60,236 bases of DNA from Welwitschia mirabilis (GCA_051453625.1 JBOZIK010000001.1:212185561-212245796); one strand, 5' to 3'. Shown: positions 46,940 to 58,165, numbered from the stretch's first letter. Made by a program: numbers and translations. Notes: generated by a model from the letters alone, not told the origin.

Positions 46940-48420
46940 GTTTTGTGAGAGTTTGCATTCAAAGTATTATACATGCTACCTTTCTTGAGGCAAATGAAAA
47001 GGTTTACATCAAATAAGATTCTTTTATAACCAATTTTTAAAAGAAATATTTTTAACTCTTCGTACTAGATCATGGGTTATTGTTTAAGACCATAAGGAGC
47101 CTTCTATAATTTGCATATAAGATTGGTAGGAATTATGTAGCCTTCTAGTGTTGACATGTCACTATTTGCATTTGGTTTTGTAAATGAATGCAACCTTAAC
47201 ATCAATTTGATAGAACTCTCACCCCATTTATGTACAAATATGGATAAGCAATGCCATAAAATTGAGAGTAACCCTTTGCTATAATATGAACTCTGTGTTT
47301 CTCTACAATTTTCTCCTCTTATAACTTAGTGACAAAAATTACCATTTTGAGCATACACCATGAGTGTTTTTGGAAGGATGAGGACCATACCTCCAATTGA
47401 ATCATCATATTGTATTTCTTATTCAGTGCCTCTATCTAATGTGGTACAAATATTACTCGGATTGTGGTCTTTTGACAACTTGTACCTTGAAAACATTACT
47501 TTACAAAATAGTTCTATGTCAAGATTCTTCCCAAGCCATCTTATTTGCCCATGAGTTTCAACTAGAGGTTTGATAATGTTTGTATCGGCATCAGTTCGAA
47601 CATCGTCAAGTGTGATCTATGAATCTGTTCTTCTCCTTCTTACTAGGGCTATAAGTGTGGTTTTGCATTTGGAGGTGTTAGTGCCTTAATTTTGAATTTA
47701 GAGTTTCAATAGGTACTAGATTTTCTTCTTGGAGATGACTCATGCCATGATTGGTTCTGGCCAGCTCGAGTAGTTGTAGATCTTCACCATTGTATTCTAC
47801 TATAAGCTGTGGTGATTCCACAAAAAAACCTAGACAATTTTCGTCAACTCCTAAGTCCAAGTGGTAGCTATCTTTTTAAAATCTAGTTTATGAACCTTAT
47901 AAATTTTTGATGACTTGTCGTATCCAATAAAGATACCCTTCTGGGATTCAACATATACTTTGCATTGGTTTGAATGCAATAGTATATAGTAGATCCAATG
48001 CGTGAATCCCCTTGAGATCAAGTCTTGAGTTTGGTCATAATTTGCATGGAGGTTTGCATCATAAACTCGAAGAAGAGAGATGATTCCCTAGGAAGATGAT
48101 AGTGTTACCTCCTCCTACCATTCCATCTCCATTCTACGTTTGAAAAATAAACACAATGTTATTTTTTTAAGGATACAATTCCAGTTTTTTAATGCCATTC
48201 TAGAAGATTGTGTACATTGCCAAAGAATATGTCCTATCCCTTCTATCCTGGGAAAGTTAAGGAACTCACTTAACATGTATTCACCCTTATTGTTAGTTCG
48301 TAGCTAATACTAATACTAGATAAAAAGTTTGCCTGCTTCTCGTTAACGTGTTTCCTAAATGATACATCATCCAAATGCACTTTTAGAATATATTGCTGTA
48401 GATGTTTTTTTATTTTTTAG
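46940..48420 (-). mobile_element. copia element D relic (integrase to RT)
   Basis: On the minus strand from high to low coordinates: FRKHVNEKQANFLSS, then NNKGEYMLSEFLNF (the D-N-G-G-E-Y of the integrase core, Asp now Asn) near 48280; FIGYDKSSKIYKVH near 47920 (integrase C-terminal C-(V/I)-F-(I/V)-G-Y); a spacer open for 61 codons (47860-47678); IVAKGYSQFYGI and YQIDVKVAFI near 47250 (RT start); then KAPYGLKQ and KIGYKRILFDVNLFI near 47090-47000. It lies opposite to the other copia elements here. LTRs were not identified. Confidence 0.75.
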
Positions 48421-48507
48421 TTTTAATCTTTTCGTGGGTGTTGTATTGATTTGAATGTTTTTCTAGGTGTTGTAGTCCTTCAAGACCATATCATAAGTTT
48501 CTTTATG

Positions 48508-48595
48508 TGTGTATGCATTTGTACACATCACTAAGCTCCTTTTAAAACTTCTGTGTATGCAATTGTACACATCACTAAACTCTATTTAAAACTAA
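48508..48595. repeat. 44-bp tandem duplication
   Basis: TGTGTATGCATTTGTACACA... at 48508 is repeated at 48552 as TGTGTATGCAATTGTACACA..., continuing to CTATTTAAAAC, with a handful of mismatches. It lies near the upstream end of element D. Confidence 0.8.
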
Positions 48596-48840
48596 TGGTG
48601 TTTAATCCATAAAAAGTGGTTCCAATCTGTGTGAGTCTTTTTCTGAGGTAAAAGAATATCTCATTAGTATTCTCAAGTGTAATCGCTTAGGTAGAATATT
48701 CATCATAGGATCATTGTTGCACATTGTGATTAGTTATTGCTTCAGGTTCATTTCTTATACATCCCATGTGAAACCAATAATTCTAGGCTCCATTAGAGTG
48801 TGGGGCAGTCGCTCGAATGCTATGTAGAAATGTCTGTCAG

Positions 48841-48942
48841 CATGTTGCATTATTGTTTTTTGTTAATACGAGAAGCCAAATCTATTTTATTCATGTTGCA
48901 TTATTGTTTTTTGTTAGTACGAGAAGCCAAATCTATTTTATT
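48841..48942. repeat. 51-bp near-perfect tandem duplication
   Basis: Two copies starting at 48841 and 48892 (CATGTTGCATTATTGTTTTT...), differing at one visible position (TTAATACG versus TTAGTACG). The period is 17 codons, so the plus frame stays open across it, but no protein family is recognised. The low divergence implies a recent event or an assembly slip. Confidence 0.85.
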
Positions 48943-49059
48943 CTTTGATTATGATGTTATATTATCTTTTAACATTGACCCTAGATTAATCTTGTAAAAG
49001 TTGGTTATTATATGAAACCACCCTTGGGTATTTTCAATAGTTTAAAGATGATAAACTGT

Positions 49060-49322
49060 GACAGTCCTTTTAGGGTTTATTGGTAAGTATATCATTATAT
49101 AAATCTTAATTTTAGAGATGGGTGTCAGTTTTGCCTGCTGGAATTAACCTGGGGGCGTGCTTGTAGCATTTCTTGGCATGATTCCTTGAAAAGAAGAATA
49201 AGAGAGCTGTACATTGCTTTCTTGAGGAGTTAGACTACAAATAGATTAAGCCTTGTTATTTGCCTTTTCTTGTTTCTTTACAATTTTCTTACTGATTCTT
49301 TTTTCCTTATTTTAGTAATAAT
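49060..49322 (+). repeat. copia element C 5' LTR end (start uncertain)
   Basis: The right end is set by a PBS-like TTGATATCAAAACCAATGG at 49322-49340, a decayed match to the initiator-Met PBS TTGGTATCAGAGCCAATGG. The left end is a guess (TGACAGTCC at ~49060). Pyrimidine-rich sequence before the PBS is typical of copia U5. Confidence 0.5.
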
Positions 49323-49756
49323 TGATATCAAAACCAATGGTTTGAGTGGTTGTAGACCATAGACAGACTAATTAGTGTTGAGAGTCATTTGTGCAAGGTA
49401 TACTCTATCAAAGAGACTATCAGATAATTATCCATTTGGGAGAGAAGCAAGAAGTGCTTTTTCTAGATTAAATCGAAGTATCATTGATACTCTGGGAGAT
49501 GCAAAAGTAATGATGTGATCAACCCATTTACGTGAATGACTTCTAAACTGTAAATGAAGTCTTCAAGATTAAAATGAAGGATCATTGATACTTTGTAGGC
49601 TTATATAGATGAAAGGAACAACTTGTTAAATGACTTACAAATGACCTTCCTTGAAAAGTTAAGAGTGATTGTGGTGCTTAGTTTCTTATTTGATTCATGG
49701 TAGAGGCACCCTCTATTTAAAGATTGTCCTTTATAAAATATAGAAGCATTGTAAAG

Positions 49757-50100
49757 GTTCACTAGTATCTCTTTTATCAACATAGAACAACTTTGAAACA
49801 ATATGTTCAAACTTGGATTTGAAGCAGAGGTACTTAGGAGGACATTGATAGAGCAAAAACAAAAGGAAAATTTGTAGGTACGAATCTCAAGTATTAATAT
49901 GTAAGAAATAGTGCCACTTACACAAGGTTCAATATATCTCTTTTATCAACATACAACTTTTGAGACAACAGGTTCAAACTCGGATTTGAAGTAGAGGGAG
50001 TTAGGAGGAGATAGACAAAGCAAAAACAAAGGAAAATTTGTAGGTACAAATCTCAAGTATTAATATGTAAATCATAGGGCCACTTACCCAAGGGTTGTTG
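49757..50100 (+). repeat. ~170-bp tandem duplication within gag
   Basis: The block from TATCTCTTTTATCAACATA through GGAAAATTTGTAGGTAC, TCTCAAGTATTAATATGTAA and GCCACTTAC occurs twice in a row (about 49767-49925 and 49938-50090). Since it includes the zinc-knuckle region, the decayed element has two knuckle copies, both missing conserved cysteines. Confidence 0.8.
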
Positions 50101-50568
50101 GAGGTCATAAAACAAATGTGAGCAAAGTGTAGTGGAAACAATAATAACAATGATAATGAAAATCATGAGCAAGACTCGAAAAGTGGTCAAGGGCTTAACA
50201 TTGATGGAGAAGTAGGTGCTATATTGATTACTAGATTTTATGAGTTCAGTGTCTCTTAGCACTCATCTCTTAATGTTTAAAATTTCAGTTCTAGAGCCTT
50301 TTTTAATGTTTCAGACTTCCTATGGATGGATTTCAAATAAGTATGTTTAGTTAGGAGATGACCATCAATTTGAGAGCAAAGGAGGATTGGCTTAGCAACA
50401 TTTTAAGGTATTAGGATCGTACAAACACCCTAGAAGGGGGGGGGGGGGCGGGGTTTGAATAGGGTGTATCACAAAATTTAATCACTTAAAATAAATTTGA
50501 ACTCTGCTTGATAATGCAAATCAGAAAATACTAAAATAAAATAAACTCAAACAAATAGAAAGAGTGCA

Positions 50569-50668
50569 NNNNNNNNNNNNNNNNNNNNNNNNNNNNNNNN
50601 NNNNNNNNNNNNNNNNNNNNNNNNNNNNNNNNNNNNNNNNNNNNNNNNNNNNNNNNNNNNNNNNNNNN
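50569..50668. other. assembly gap, 100 N
   Basis: Default-size scaffold gap inside the LTR-type insertion. Confidence 0.99.
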
Positions 50669-50811
50669 GATGTATTCTCAAGGTAAGCAAGCCATCTTCA
50701 ATCCACTAGAGAGAGGTATATATAGATCCAAGACATAGAAGAGTCGTTGGAGGTTGGAAACTGCAGTTAACATCTTTAAACAACTATAATTTCGCGCCAA
50801 TGAATATATTC

Positions 50812-51150
50812 TCGGACGTCCCATCGAGAAAGGTCGGACGTCCCTGTTTTTTAATCTTCGCTTCTGGGAACTGAGAACAAGGTCTGACGTCCAAATTTAG
50901 CAGGTCAGACGTCCCTGTATAGAAGTCTGTATACAGGGTCGGACGTCCCAGTTTAGCAGGTTGGATGTCCCTGTATAAAAATCCGTATACAAGGTCGGAC
51001 GTCCCAAATTGAGAGGGAGGATGTCCCTATATAAAAAATCCGAGTACATTTCCGGATGTCCCGATTACTCAGGGCGGACGTCCCAATATAAAAAACCGTA
51101 TAAGAAACCAGACGTCCCTATTAGACAGGCCGGACGTCCCTATCTGGAAA
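50812..51150. repeat. array of ~56-bp units, two GACGTCC motifs each
   Basis: Twelve motifs of the form (C/T)GGACGTCC or one-step variants (GGATGTCC, CAGACGTCC, CTGACGTCC) occur in pairs. The clearest unit is GGTCGGACGTCCCAGTTTAG, then CAGGTTGGATGTCCCTGTAT, then AAAAATCCGTATACAA, about 56 bp, repeated from ~50881 with increasing divergence to ~51150, plus a partly different first unit at 50812. GACGTC is palindromic and has the ACGT core bound by plant bZIP factors. Several units also contain a TATA-like TGTATAAAAA. This is direct sequence observation; any regulatory role is inference. Confidence 0.9.
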
Positions 51151-51889
51151 ATCTTGTTTTATTAAGCTAGAAACTTCATCATTGAAGATATTTGCTGCAA
51201 CATAAGGAACTGAAGCGAAGAAATTAATCCTCTGGAATGTTTGACGTGCTAAAATCTCATTTTAGTAGGATCATTGGATATTGTTGGTTGTGTTTTCTTT
51301 CGGGCTAGACGCTAGAAGATCACAAAAGGATCTATGGTTCTTTCATGGGGCCAAAAGGAAGAAGCCCTTTGCATATTGCATGCTAATGCCATGCATTTTG
51401 TTGTTGTTTGTCAAGACGAGTATGCATTTATTTGGCACAGGAGACTTGGACACTTAAGCAAAATAGACATGAAGAGATGTTATCCCTAAGAGTTTGTTGC
51501 CACAATCTAAATGCGCTTCTTTAGTTTTTATTAAGATTGTACACTTGGAAAGTCAGATTGTTCAAAATTTAAGGAACTTGTTTCTATATATCTAACAAAT
51601 GGAGAACTAGATATTGTTCATTAGGATGTACAAGGACCTATGTTTATGATTGCCTTTGAAGGGATTCTCAATTTGTTAAATTTATTGATGATTTTAGTTG
51701 TAACACTTGGTTATTTTCTAGAACATTGAAAGATAGAGTTTTTGATATATTATAATTAATTTATGCTATAATTGAAAAGGTGTTCATTTTTAGTATTAAA
51801 TGCTTGGTGATTGATAATAGAAGGGAATATACCTCTTGTGAGTTGGGTACGTTTTCTAGGGTCATGGCGTCGGAATGATCAACCTTAGA

Positions 51890-52840
51890 AGGGGTGACTA
51901 GATAATCTCAAACTATTAAACTTTGCTTCCAAAAAGGGGAAACACCACCACAATTTATAGTTGTTCGGAATTGTACTCATTCATTATCCTACTTTACTCT
52001 CAGAATTCACTAAGGATGATGGGAGTTTTGGATTTTCCCCCAGCTTTCCAAGAGCAAAGTTTTCAAAGGATCACCTTAAGCCCTTACTAAGTGACTTTTT
52101 CTCAAGAGGGCTAAGTGACAAAATAACAATAAGGAAGAATGGACAAATGTAAGACGTGTGTAGATGCACTTAACATACCTAGCTAAAGCTCTTAGATAGA
52201 TTGCCTTTGCAGCTTGATCGATATGCATGTTGGTTCTAAAGGGATAGATAGAATATAGTGTAAGCTCAGAGAATCCATAAGGAGAATGCTCTAGCTTTTA
52301 CTTGATTATTTAGATCTATATGTAAGGGCAAATCCATGCAAGTGGAATTTTGAGAACCAAGAGACACTTTAGGAAAGAATGCTGTTCAAGTTTGTTTAAA
52401 TTTGGTAAAGTGCTGAAATAGATCTTAAACTTCAAATTTGTCACACATTGGGTGGCCCACATGACTAGCTGGTCACTCCCTTCTAGTTGCCCGCATATTC
52501 CTTTGTTTGCATTAGTGCATTTTAGTTCTTTTCCTGTGTTATAGTAGATTTTAGTCTTGTTGCATTCACTAGAAATCCACTCGCCTGAATTATGTTTTGT
52601 TTGGAATACAAAAAGTCACTTATCGGTTTGGATGCCTTGATATAAATGCAGTTGCTTGAATGACATAGATAAGGCAATTTAAGCATAGTGAACATGAATA
52701 GAACTATCATCATACTTGATTAAATTTCAATACTAAACTTACAAAAGCACCTCGTTAGAAAGAATTTGAAATCATACAAAGGTTGGACCTTAATGATAAT
52801 TTAATTTAAAAGTTAACAAATGGGAGTGCCTGCACCAAAA
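51890..52840. mobile_element. insertion in copia integrase; repeat family F copy 1
   Basis: Non-coding ~950 bp that interrupts the integrase core of element C. Its first ~500 bp matches 57170-57640 in the same orientation: ACAATTTATAG, CCTACTTTACTCT(C/T)AGAAT, AGGATCACCTTAA(G/A)CCCTTAC, AAGTGACTTTTT. The motif ATTTATAG(T)TGTTCGG resembles the ATTTACGTGGTTCGG signature found in many plant LTR and TRIM elements. Probably a solo LTR or TRIM. Confidence 0.6.
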
Positions 52841-53143
52841 CTTCTCCTAGTACCTTGCAAAATAATTGAGTGGTAGAAACAGAAGACATAACAATTTTGG
52901 AAAGACTACATTTTATATTTCATCATCATGGGTTTCTGGAATACTTTTGCGTAGAAGCAGCAAATCAAGCTGTATCTGATAAATCATTCTTCTCATCTAG
53001 CTCTTAATGATGATATTCTAGAGTTAAGTTGGAGGGGGAGATCTTTTTCTTACCTTTGGGTCTTTGGTTTTAATGTGTATGTCCATCAGTAGAGGATGGG
53101 ACAACACACAGAAATATGTTTTTCTTAGCTATTGGAGGAAGCT

Positions 53144-53442
53144 TGTTAGTTAATATGAAGCCAAACCTTATATTTTCCCTTTTATGTTAAAAATGACCTT
53201 ATGTTGTAAAGTTAATAATAAAGTCAAAAGCCAATTGTGGCTAGAGTTATTTCTAATCTCTCCTATGGTTGTGGCTTGAGCTAGAGAAATGACTTGTGTT
53301 CCTTGTGATTACTAGTTTTGCAGTTGATCTAAGTGAGCTTTGTCTTGGTTTGAGGAAGTAGGGTAAAAAGGGTTCGAACATCGTTAACTGGTTTTTTTGC
53401 GTGTTTGTTTTCTTTTTTACTTTCATGGCTTGTGTTTACAAC
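53144..53442 (+). repeat. copia element E 5' LTR
   Basis: Starts TGTTAGTTAATATGAAGCCA and aligns with 56621-56960 over its length: AAACCTTATATTT / AAATCTTGTATTT, CCTT(TA)TGTTGTAAAGTTAA, TCTC(TC)CTATGGTTG, CTTGTGTTCCT(TA)GTGATT and GGAAGTAGGGTAAAAAGG. Visible mismatches are numerous, so the element is old. It is followed by the PBS. Confidence 0.85.
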
Positions 53443-53444
53443 AA

Positions 53445-53456
53445 TGGTAACAAAGC
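53445..53456 (+). other. primer binding site, element E
   Basis: TGGTAACAAAGC directly after the 5' LTR, a decayed match to TGGTATCAGAGC, complementary to the 3' end of initiator tRNA-Met, the usual primer of plant copia elements. Confidence 0.7.
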
Positions 53457-56400
53457 GTCCAAGTCCGAGGTGCAGTTGAGCAAAGGGAGGAAACTTTTTT
53501 CACATTTGTCTATGTAGGTTGATTTTTCTGTCTTGTTGCATTTACTTTTTTTTTTTTAATTCTTGTAGTTTGTAGTTTTAAATTTGGGTGTTGGCAGTGC
53601 TGTGTTAAAACAACAAAATGGACAACTAATAACAATCAGGAAAGTTAGTCAGTTCCAAAAATCACTAAGAATCTTCTATCTGTTAGACAATTTGATGAAT
53701 TGGGTGTCAAGCTTTTGTTTGTTGATGGTACATGGAAGATTAGCAAGGGTGCTATGTCTATTCTGAATGGAACCAAAGAGGTCTCCATGTATATGTTATG
53801 TGCTATTGCTGGTATGAAACAAGGAGAGGTTATTGTCATTATAGAAAGTTCCAAGTTGTGGCACAGGCAGTTGGGGAGTATTGGACAAATAGGACGAAAG
53901 CTACTTCAATCTAAATCTCTTATTCCTTTGTTTGTTTTTGTTAGTGTTGATTCTTGTAAGAATTGTAAAGTTGGTAAGTCATGTGGAGTTAATTTCCAAA
54001 GAAGTGAACATTGTAGAAGCAATAATACATTCGAAGTCACCTCCTTTGATGTTATTGGCTCTCTTGTTTGTTCACAATATGTTGTCACATTCGTTAATGA
54101 TTTTAGTGGAAGAATTTGGGTCTATATTATTAAGTCAAAGGACTTGTTACTTGATGTTTTTAAGTAGTTCCATGGGTAGAAACTCAGACAAGGCTGAAAG
54201 TTAAGAAGATCCTCATAGATAGTGGAGTTGAATACACCTCATAAAATGGTTTTGATTCTTGCAAGCAAAAGGGGACTATACATATATATACTACTCATGG
54301 AACACACCAATAGAATGGAGTGGCAAAAAGATACAATGGAACCTTGTTAAAGCATGTTGGAAGCATGGTAGTGGGGTTAGGTCTTTCAAAATCTTTTTGG
54401 GTTGCAGCAGCTAGTACTACTGCGTTTCATTAATAGGTCACTTCATTTAGCTTTGAATGGGCAGATTCCAGAAATTTTGTGGAAAGAAAATCTCCAATTA
54501 GCACTTGAGAGTTCTTGGTTGTGAAGCTTTATGTTCATGTACCAAAATCTCATAGGTCCAAGTTGGATAATAGGTCACACAAATGCATCATTGTTGTTTA
54601 TGACAATGATGATTGTAGATATAGATTTTGGGATCTTGCTTGTAAACATGTGTTTATACCAAGGGATATGACATTCAAAGAAAGGTTCTTCGTTTTATCC
54701 CAAGTCGATTGGGAATCCGACTGGGAAAACTCTTGATTGTGGCTTCCCTTAAAAAGAGTCTACCAAAGTGTTTGCCTATGACGATGATGATGAAAATGAG
54801 TAATAGGAAGATAATGAAGACATTCCTCAAGGTGAATAAGAAGATAAGAGGGATGTAAAACAAGAAGAATAAGAAGCTAAAGATGAAGAAGAAGAGGCTT
54901 CTTCACATTGGTTGAGGAGGTTTAGTTGGATAACAAAGCAACATGACAAGTATTCTCCTTCTTTAAATTATGTTTTAGTAATTGATGGAGGAGAAGTAGA
55001 ATTGGTTTTAGAAGCAAGGTCATATAGTGATTGGAAGCAGTCAGAGCCTGTAATGGGTGATGAGTGGTTGTTATTCATGACTAATCACACATAAGAGTTG
55101 GTGCAATTGCCAAAGGGGAAGAAAGCACTGCACAATAGATAGTTCTTCTAACTAAAAGAAAGATTTGCATGGTCTTAATAGGTACAAGGGAAGACTTGTG
55201 GTAAAGGGTTTTGAACAGAAACGTGATAAATTTTAATAAGGTCTTTTCTCTAGTTAAACAATTTTCTACTAGAATTGCTTTGTCTTTAACTACCTCTATA
55301 TTTAGTTGTTAAAATTGTATTCTTCTATTCGGATTGGGAAGAAGAAATCTCTATGGTTCAATTAGAAGGTTTTGTTGATCCCAAGCATCTTGATTTCATA
55401 TATAACTTGAGGAAAGGTGTGCATGGTCCTAACTCCTAAACAAGCCCTTAAACAGTGGCAAAAAATGTTTGCTTTATTTATGAAAGTGCCCCAATACAAC
55501 AAATGCAAAATAGACCATTGTGTTTACCTCCTTGTGCAAGTTGGAGTTAAGTACTCCATGTTGTTAGTGTATGTTGATGATATGCTTACAGTAGGAAATG
55601 ATAAAGGTGCAATTAAACACTTGAAGCATGAAATGGGTAAGCATTTTGAAATGGAGGACCTGGGACCACCTAGGTAAATTTTGGGGATGAAGATAATGAG
55701 GGACAAAACTGACAAATTGCTTTGGCTCAATCAAGAGGATTAAATTTTCAAGGTTTTGGACCACTTTGGTATGGCAAGTGTTCATATCGTCAATACTTCA
55801 TTGGCATCTCACTTTAAATTGAGCAAGAAGGATTGCTCTCAATCTTCAGAGGATAAGAAGTGGATGGAACCAATTCCATACAAATTAGCAGTTGCATCGT
55901 TGATGTATGCCATGGTGTACACATGCCTAGTCACTGCCCATGCAATGGGAGTGTTTAGCAAGTTTACTCCTAATTGGGCTTGTTAGCTTGCGGTTAAGTA
56001 GATTTTATGATATCTAAAAGGTACTCAATTTCATAGATTGCGATCTATAAGAGGAAGCCTCCAAGTGACAAAATATGTTGATGCAAATTTTGCTTTTGAT
56101 GTGGACACTAAGCATTCCATTGCAAGGTACATTTTCACTCTTGGTGGAGGTTTGGTTAGTTGATTATCACGTCTTCAGTCCATGCTAACTTTGTTTATAA
56201 TAGAATCTAAATACATTCCTCTGATGGAAGCCTAGACAGAAATGTTGGGGCTGAGACAATTTCTTAATTTATTGGGGAAGAAACCTATGAAATATACTTT
56301 ATTTTTGTGATAGAGTGCTCTTCACTTGGCTAAAAATTGTGCTTATCATGCTAGGACTAAGCATATTGACTTAAGGTTTCACTGTGTTCATGAAGTGATT

Positions 56401-56610
56401 GAGAATGATAACGTCTTGTATTAGAAGATTCATATCAAGAATAATGCTCTTTACACTTTGACAAAGGTTATACTTGTGGTGAAGCATGAGCATTGCACTT
56501 TATTGCTTGGAATTGTAGCCTTATAACATGAAGCTTCTATAGAACCAACATAACTCTTTAGATTGTTTTTCTATTGTATGTTGGTTGAAAGTTAGGAGGT
56601 TTTGCTTTCA

Positions 56611-56620
56611 AGTGGGAGAT
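56611..56620 (+). other. polypurine tract, element E
   Basis: AGTGGGAGAT immediately before TGTTAG of the 3' LTR, nearly identical to ATTGGGAGAT before the element B 3' LTR (46031-46040). Confidence 0.8.
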
Positions 56621-56960
56621 TGTTAGTTATTTTGAAGCCAAATCTTGTATTTCCTATTTAATATTAAAAGCACCTTTATGTTGTAAAGTTAAAATAAAGT
56701 CAAGAAAATGTTTACGCTATAAAAAGAGGGTAGAGGTTCCCTATGAGTGTGTGGTTGCAGTTTGAGTCACTTGAAGTCTCACCTATGGTTGCAGCTTTAG
56801 CTAGAAGAAAGGCTTGTGTTCCTAGTGATTGTTGGTTTTGTTGTTAATGCAATAGATCCCTATGTTGATGCAGGGAAGTAGGGTAAAAAGGCTAACGTGG
56901 TTAAATTGTTTGTGTTCTTATTGGTTTTCTTTTCTGCCTTTCTTGCTTGTTTTCAGAACT
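56621..56960 (+). repeat. copia element E 3' LTR
   Basis: Starts TGTTAGTTATTTTGAAGCCA. A TATA-like CTATAAAAAGAGGG lies at ~56717. It is followed at ~56968 by TTGGTGACATGC, which again resembles a PBS (TTGGTATCAGAGC). That would make this LTR also the 5' LTR of a second, mostly lost internal region. Confidence 0.8.
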
Positions 56961-57169
56961 GATGTTGGTGACATGCTATTATGGGATCCATTGGACATAA
57001 AAGTGATGATGTCACAAGGTGTGATTGTTGGACGGATCAACAGTAGTGGGTTGAAAAGGGTTTATCGAAATTTATCTTATCAAAATCTATTTACCTTAAG
57101 TTATAAATCATCTTGAATTATTTATCTTTTTTAACCAGTAACAATAGTAATAAGCATTCAAGAGCAAAG

Positions 57170-57640
57170 TAAAAATGGCATAATAATAAGCAATTAAAAC
57201 ACAACACAATTTATAGTGATTTGAAATAAACCCTACTTTACTCTTAGAATCCACCAAGGCTGATGAGATTTAGGATCTCTGTTTACCGGCCAAGAACAAG
57301 GTTTCTCGAGGATCACCTTAAACCCTTACAAAGTGACTTTTTACCCCCTAGTAGGGAGCTAAGTCATAACTCAAGTAGCAAGCAAGAATGAATGAATGTA
57401 AAATGTGCCTAAATGCATTGAACATTCATAGGTGAAACTGTTTGATAGATTGGCTTTGAAGCTTGATGAAATCACAGGTTGGTTTCAAAAGAAAAGTAAT
57501 CAATGCAATGCAAGCTTAGAGAATATACATGGAGGGTGTTCAACCTTTTAACTAAGGATTAAATCTCTATGTGTGGGCAAATACATTCCAGTAGATGTTT
57601 TACAACTATAAGAAATTTTAGGAAAGAGATTAGTGATCAA
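57170..57640. repeat. repeat family F, copy 2 (LTR/TRIM-like)
   Basis: Same family and orientation as 51890-52400: CACAATTTATAGTGATTTG, CCCTACTTTACTCTTAGAAT, GAGGATCACCTTAAACCC, TACAAAGTGACTTTTTACCC, and later shared strings around GATTGGCTTTGAAGCTTGAT and GTGGGCAAAT. It sits between element E and a copia RT fragment. Confidence 0.75.
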
Positions 57641-57659
57641 GTAGAAAATCCTTCTCTTG

Positions 57660-58160
57660 TTTAACAACAACCAAATGTTCATAACATTGTAGATGATGAG
57701 GATGATCTGCATACCCTTGCTCATTAGGTGAGATCTTCAATGCCTTCAAGACCATCTTTCAGGTGCTCTCCATTGTTGCATTACATCTTGTAGAAGCTAT
57801 GTCTCTGCTTTATGCACAAGTTAAAAGTTGCTATGGAAGAACTTAATGGACCTAAACACAATGATACATGGGATGTGCTCCCTTCCCTATTTGGAAATGT
57901 GCACTATTGGACATGTCTTGGGCAAAACTAGGTATTGGTTCTAGTGAAATGTATTTCTCTCGTGATAAATCACTGGTCTAATTCATGGTGGTCTTGATTG
58001 CAAGAGATATATGAGATTGCTAAAAGGCTTTGAAGTTAGAGAAAGGAATCTAGTTTATAAGTTGAAGAGGGGTTTATACGGCTTGAAGCAAACCCCAAGG
58101 AAATGGTATGAGATATTTGTGGGTTTCATGCATGAATAGAAACACTTCAAATGTGACGTG
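57660..58160 (+). pseudogene. copia reverse transcriptase fragment
   Basis: Plus strand: EELNGPKHNDTWDVLP near 57840 (start of copia RT, normally ...E-x-x-A-L-x-x-N-x-T-W-x-(L/V)-V) and GFEVRERNLVYKLKRGLYGL then KQTPRKWYE near 58030-58110. The middle of the domain and the YVDD box are missing, and the fragment is cut at the next LTR (58166). Confidence 0.8.
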
Positions 58161-58165
58161 GGCTA

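Larger units (their letters stand above)
50407..51290 (+). mobile_element. LTR-type insertion with GACGTCC array
   Basis: Begins TATTAGGATCGTACAAACACC, a decayed TGTTAGGATCG... start, followed by CTAGAAGGGGG and TTTGAATAGGGTG, a motif common at the start of some plant LTRs. It includes a G run (50436-50448), a 100-N gap (50569-50668) and the array at 50812-51150. It has no coding capacity, and pol of element C resumes after it, so it is best read as a solo LTR. The right border is approximate. Confidence 0.6.
49323..53040 (+). mobile_element. copia element C, split by two later insertions
   Basis: Order on the plus strand: PBS, gag (49340-50400; CCHC-like LICKS-stop-GHLPKGCW near 50080), an LTR-type insertion (about 50407-51290), pol resuming with FIWHRRLGHLSKIDM near 51430, CTLGKS, DVQGPM and DNRREYTSCELGTF near 51850, a second insertion (about 51890-52840), then the rest of the integrase core: STLQNN, VVETEDITILERLHFIFHHH and FCVEAANQAV (52845-52990). 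The two halves of the integrase join at the expected point, which shows the insertion is secondary. No RT is seen after 53040, where the next element starts. Confidence 0.78.
53144..56960 (+). mobile_element. Ty1/copia element E with both LTRs, gag missing
   Basis: About 3.8 kb: LTR, PBS, pol, polypurine tract, LTR. After the PBS the coding part starts almost at once with pol: LFVDGTWKISKGAM and LWHRQLGSIGQIGRK (pre-integrase, 53700-53900), CKNCKVGKSC (zinc region), YVVTFVNDFSGRIWVY (integrase core), CIIVVYDNDDCRYRFWD (integrase end, 54570-54640), LLVYVDDMLTVGND (RT, 55560-55605, YVDD intact), FEMEDLGP, and the RNase H strings YVDANFAFDVDTKHSIARYI and ARTKHIDLRFH (56070-56390). Gag and protease are not found, so the copy is internally deleted as well as broken by stops. 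No target duplication was identified. Confidence 0.88.
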
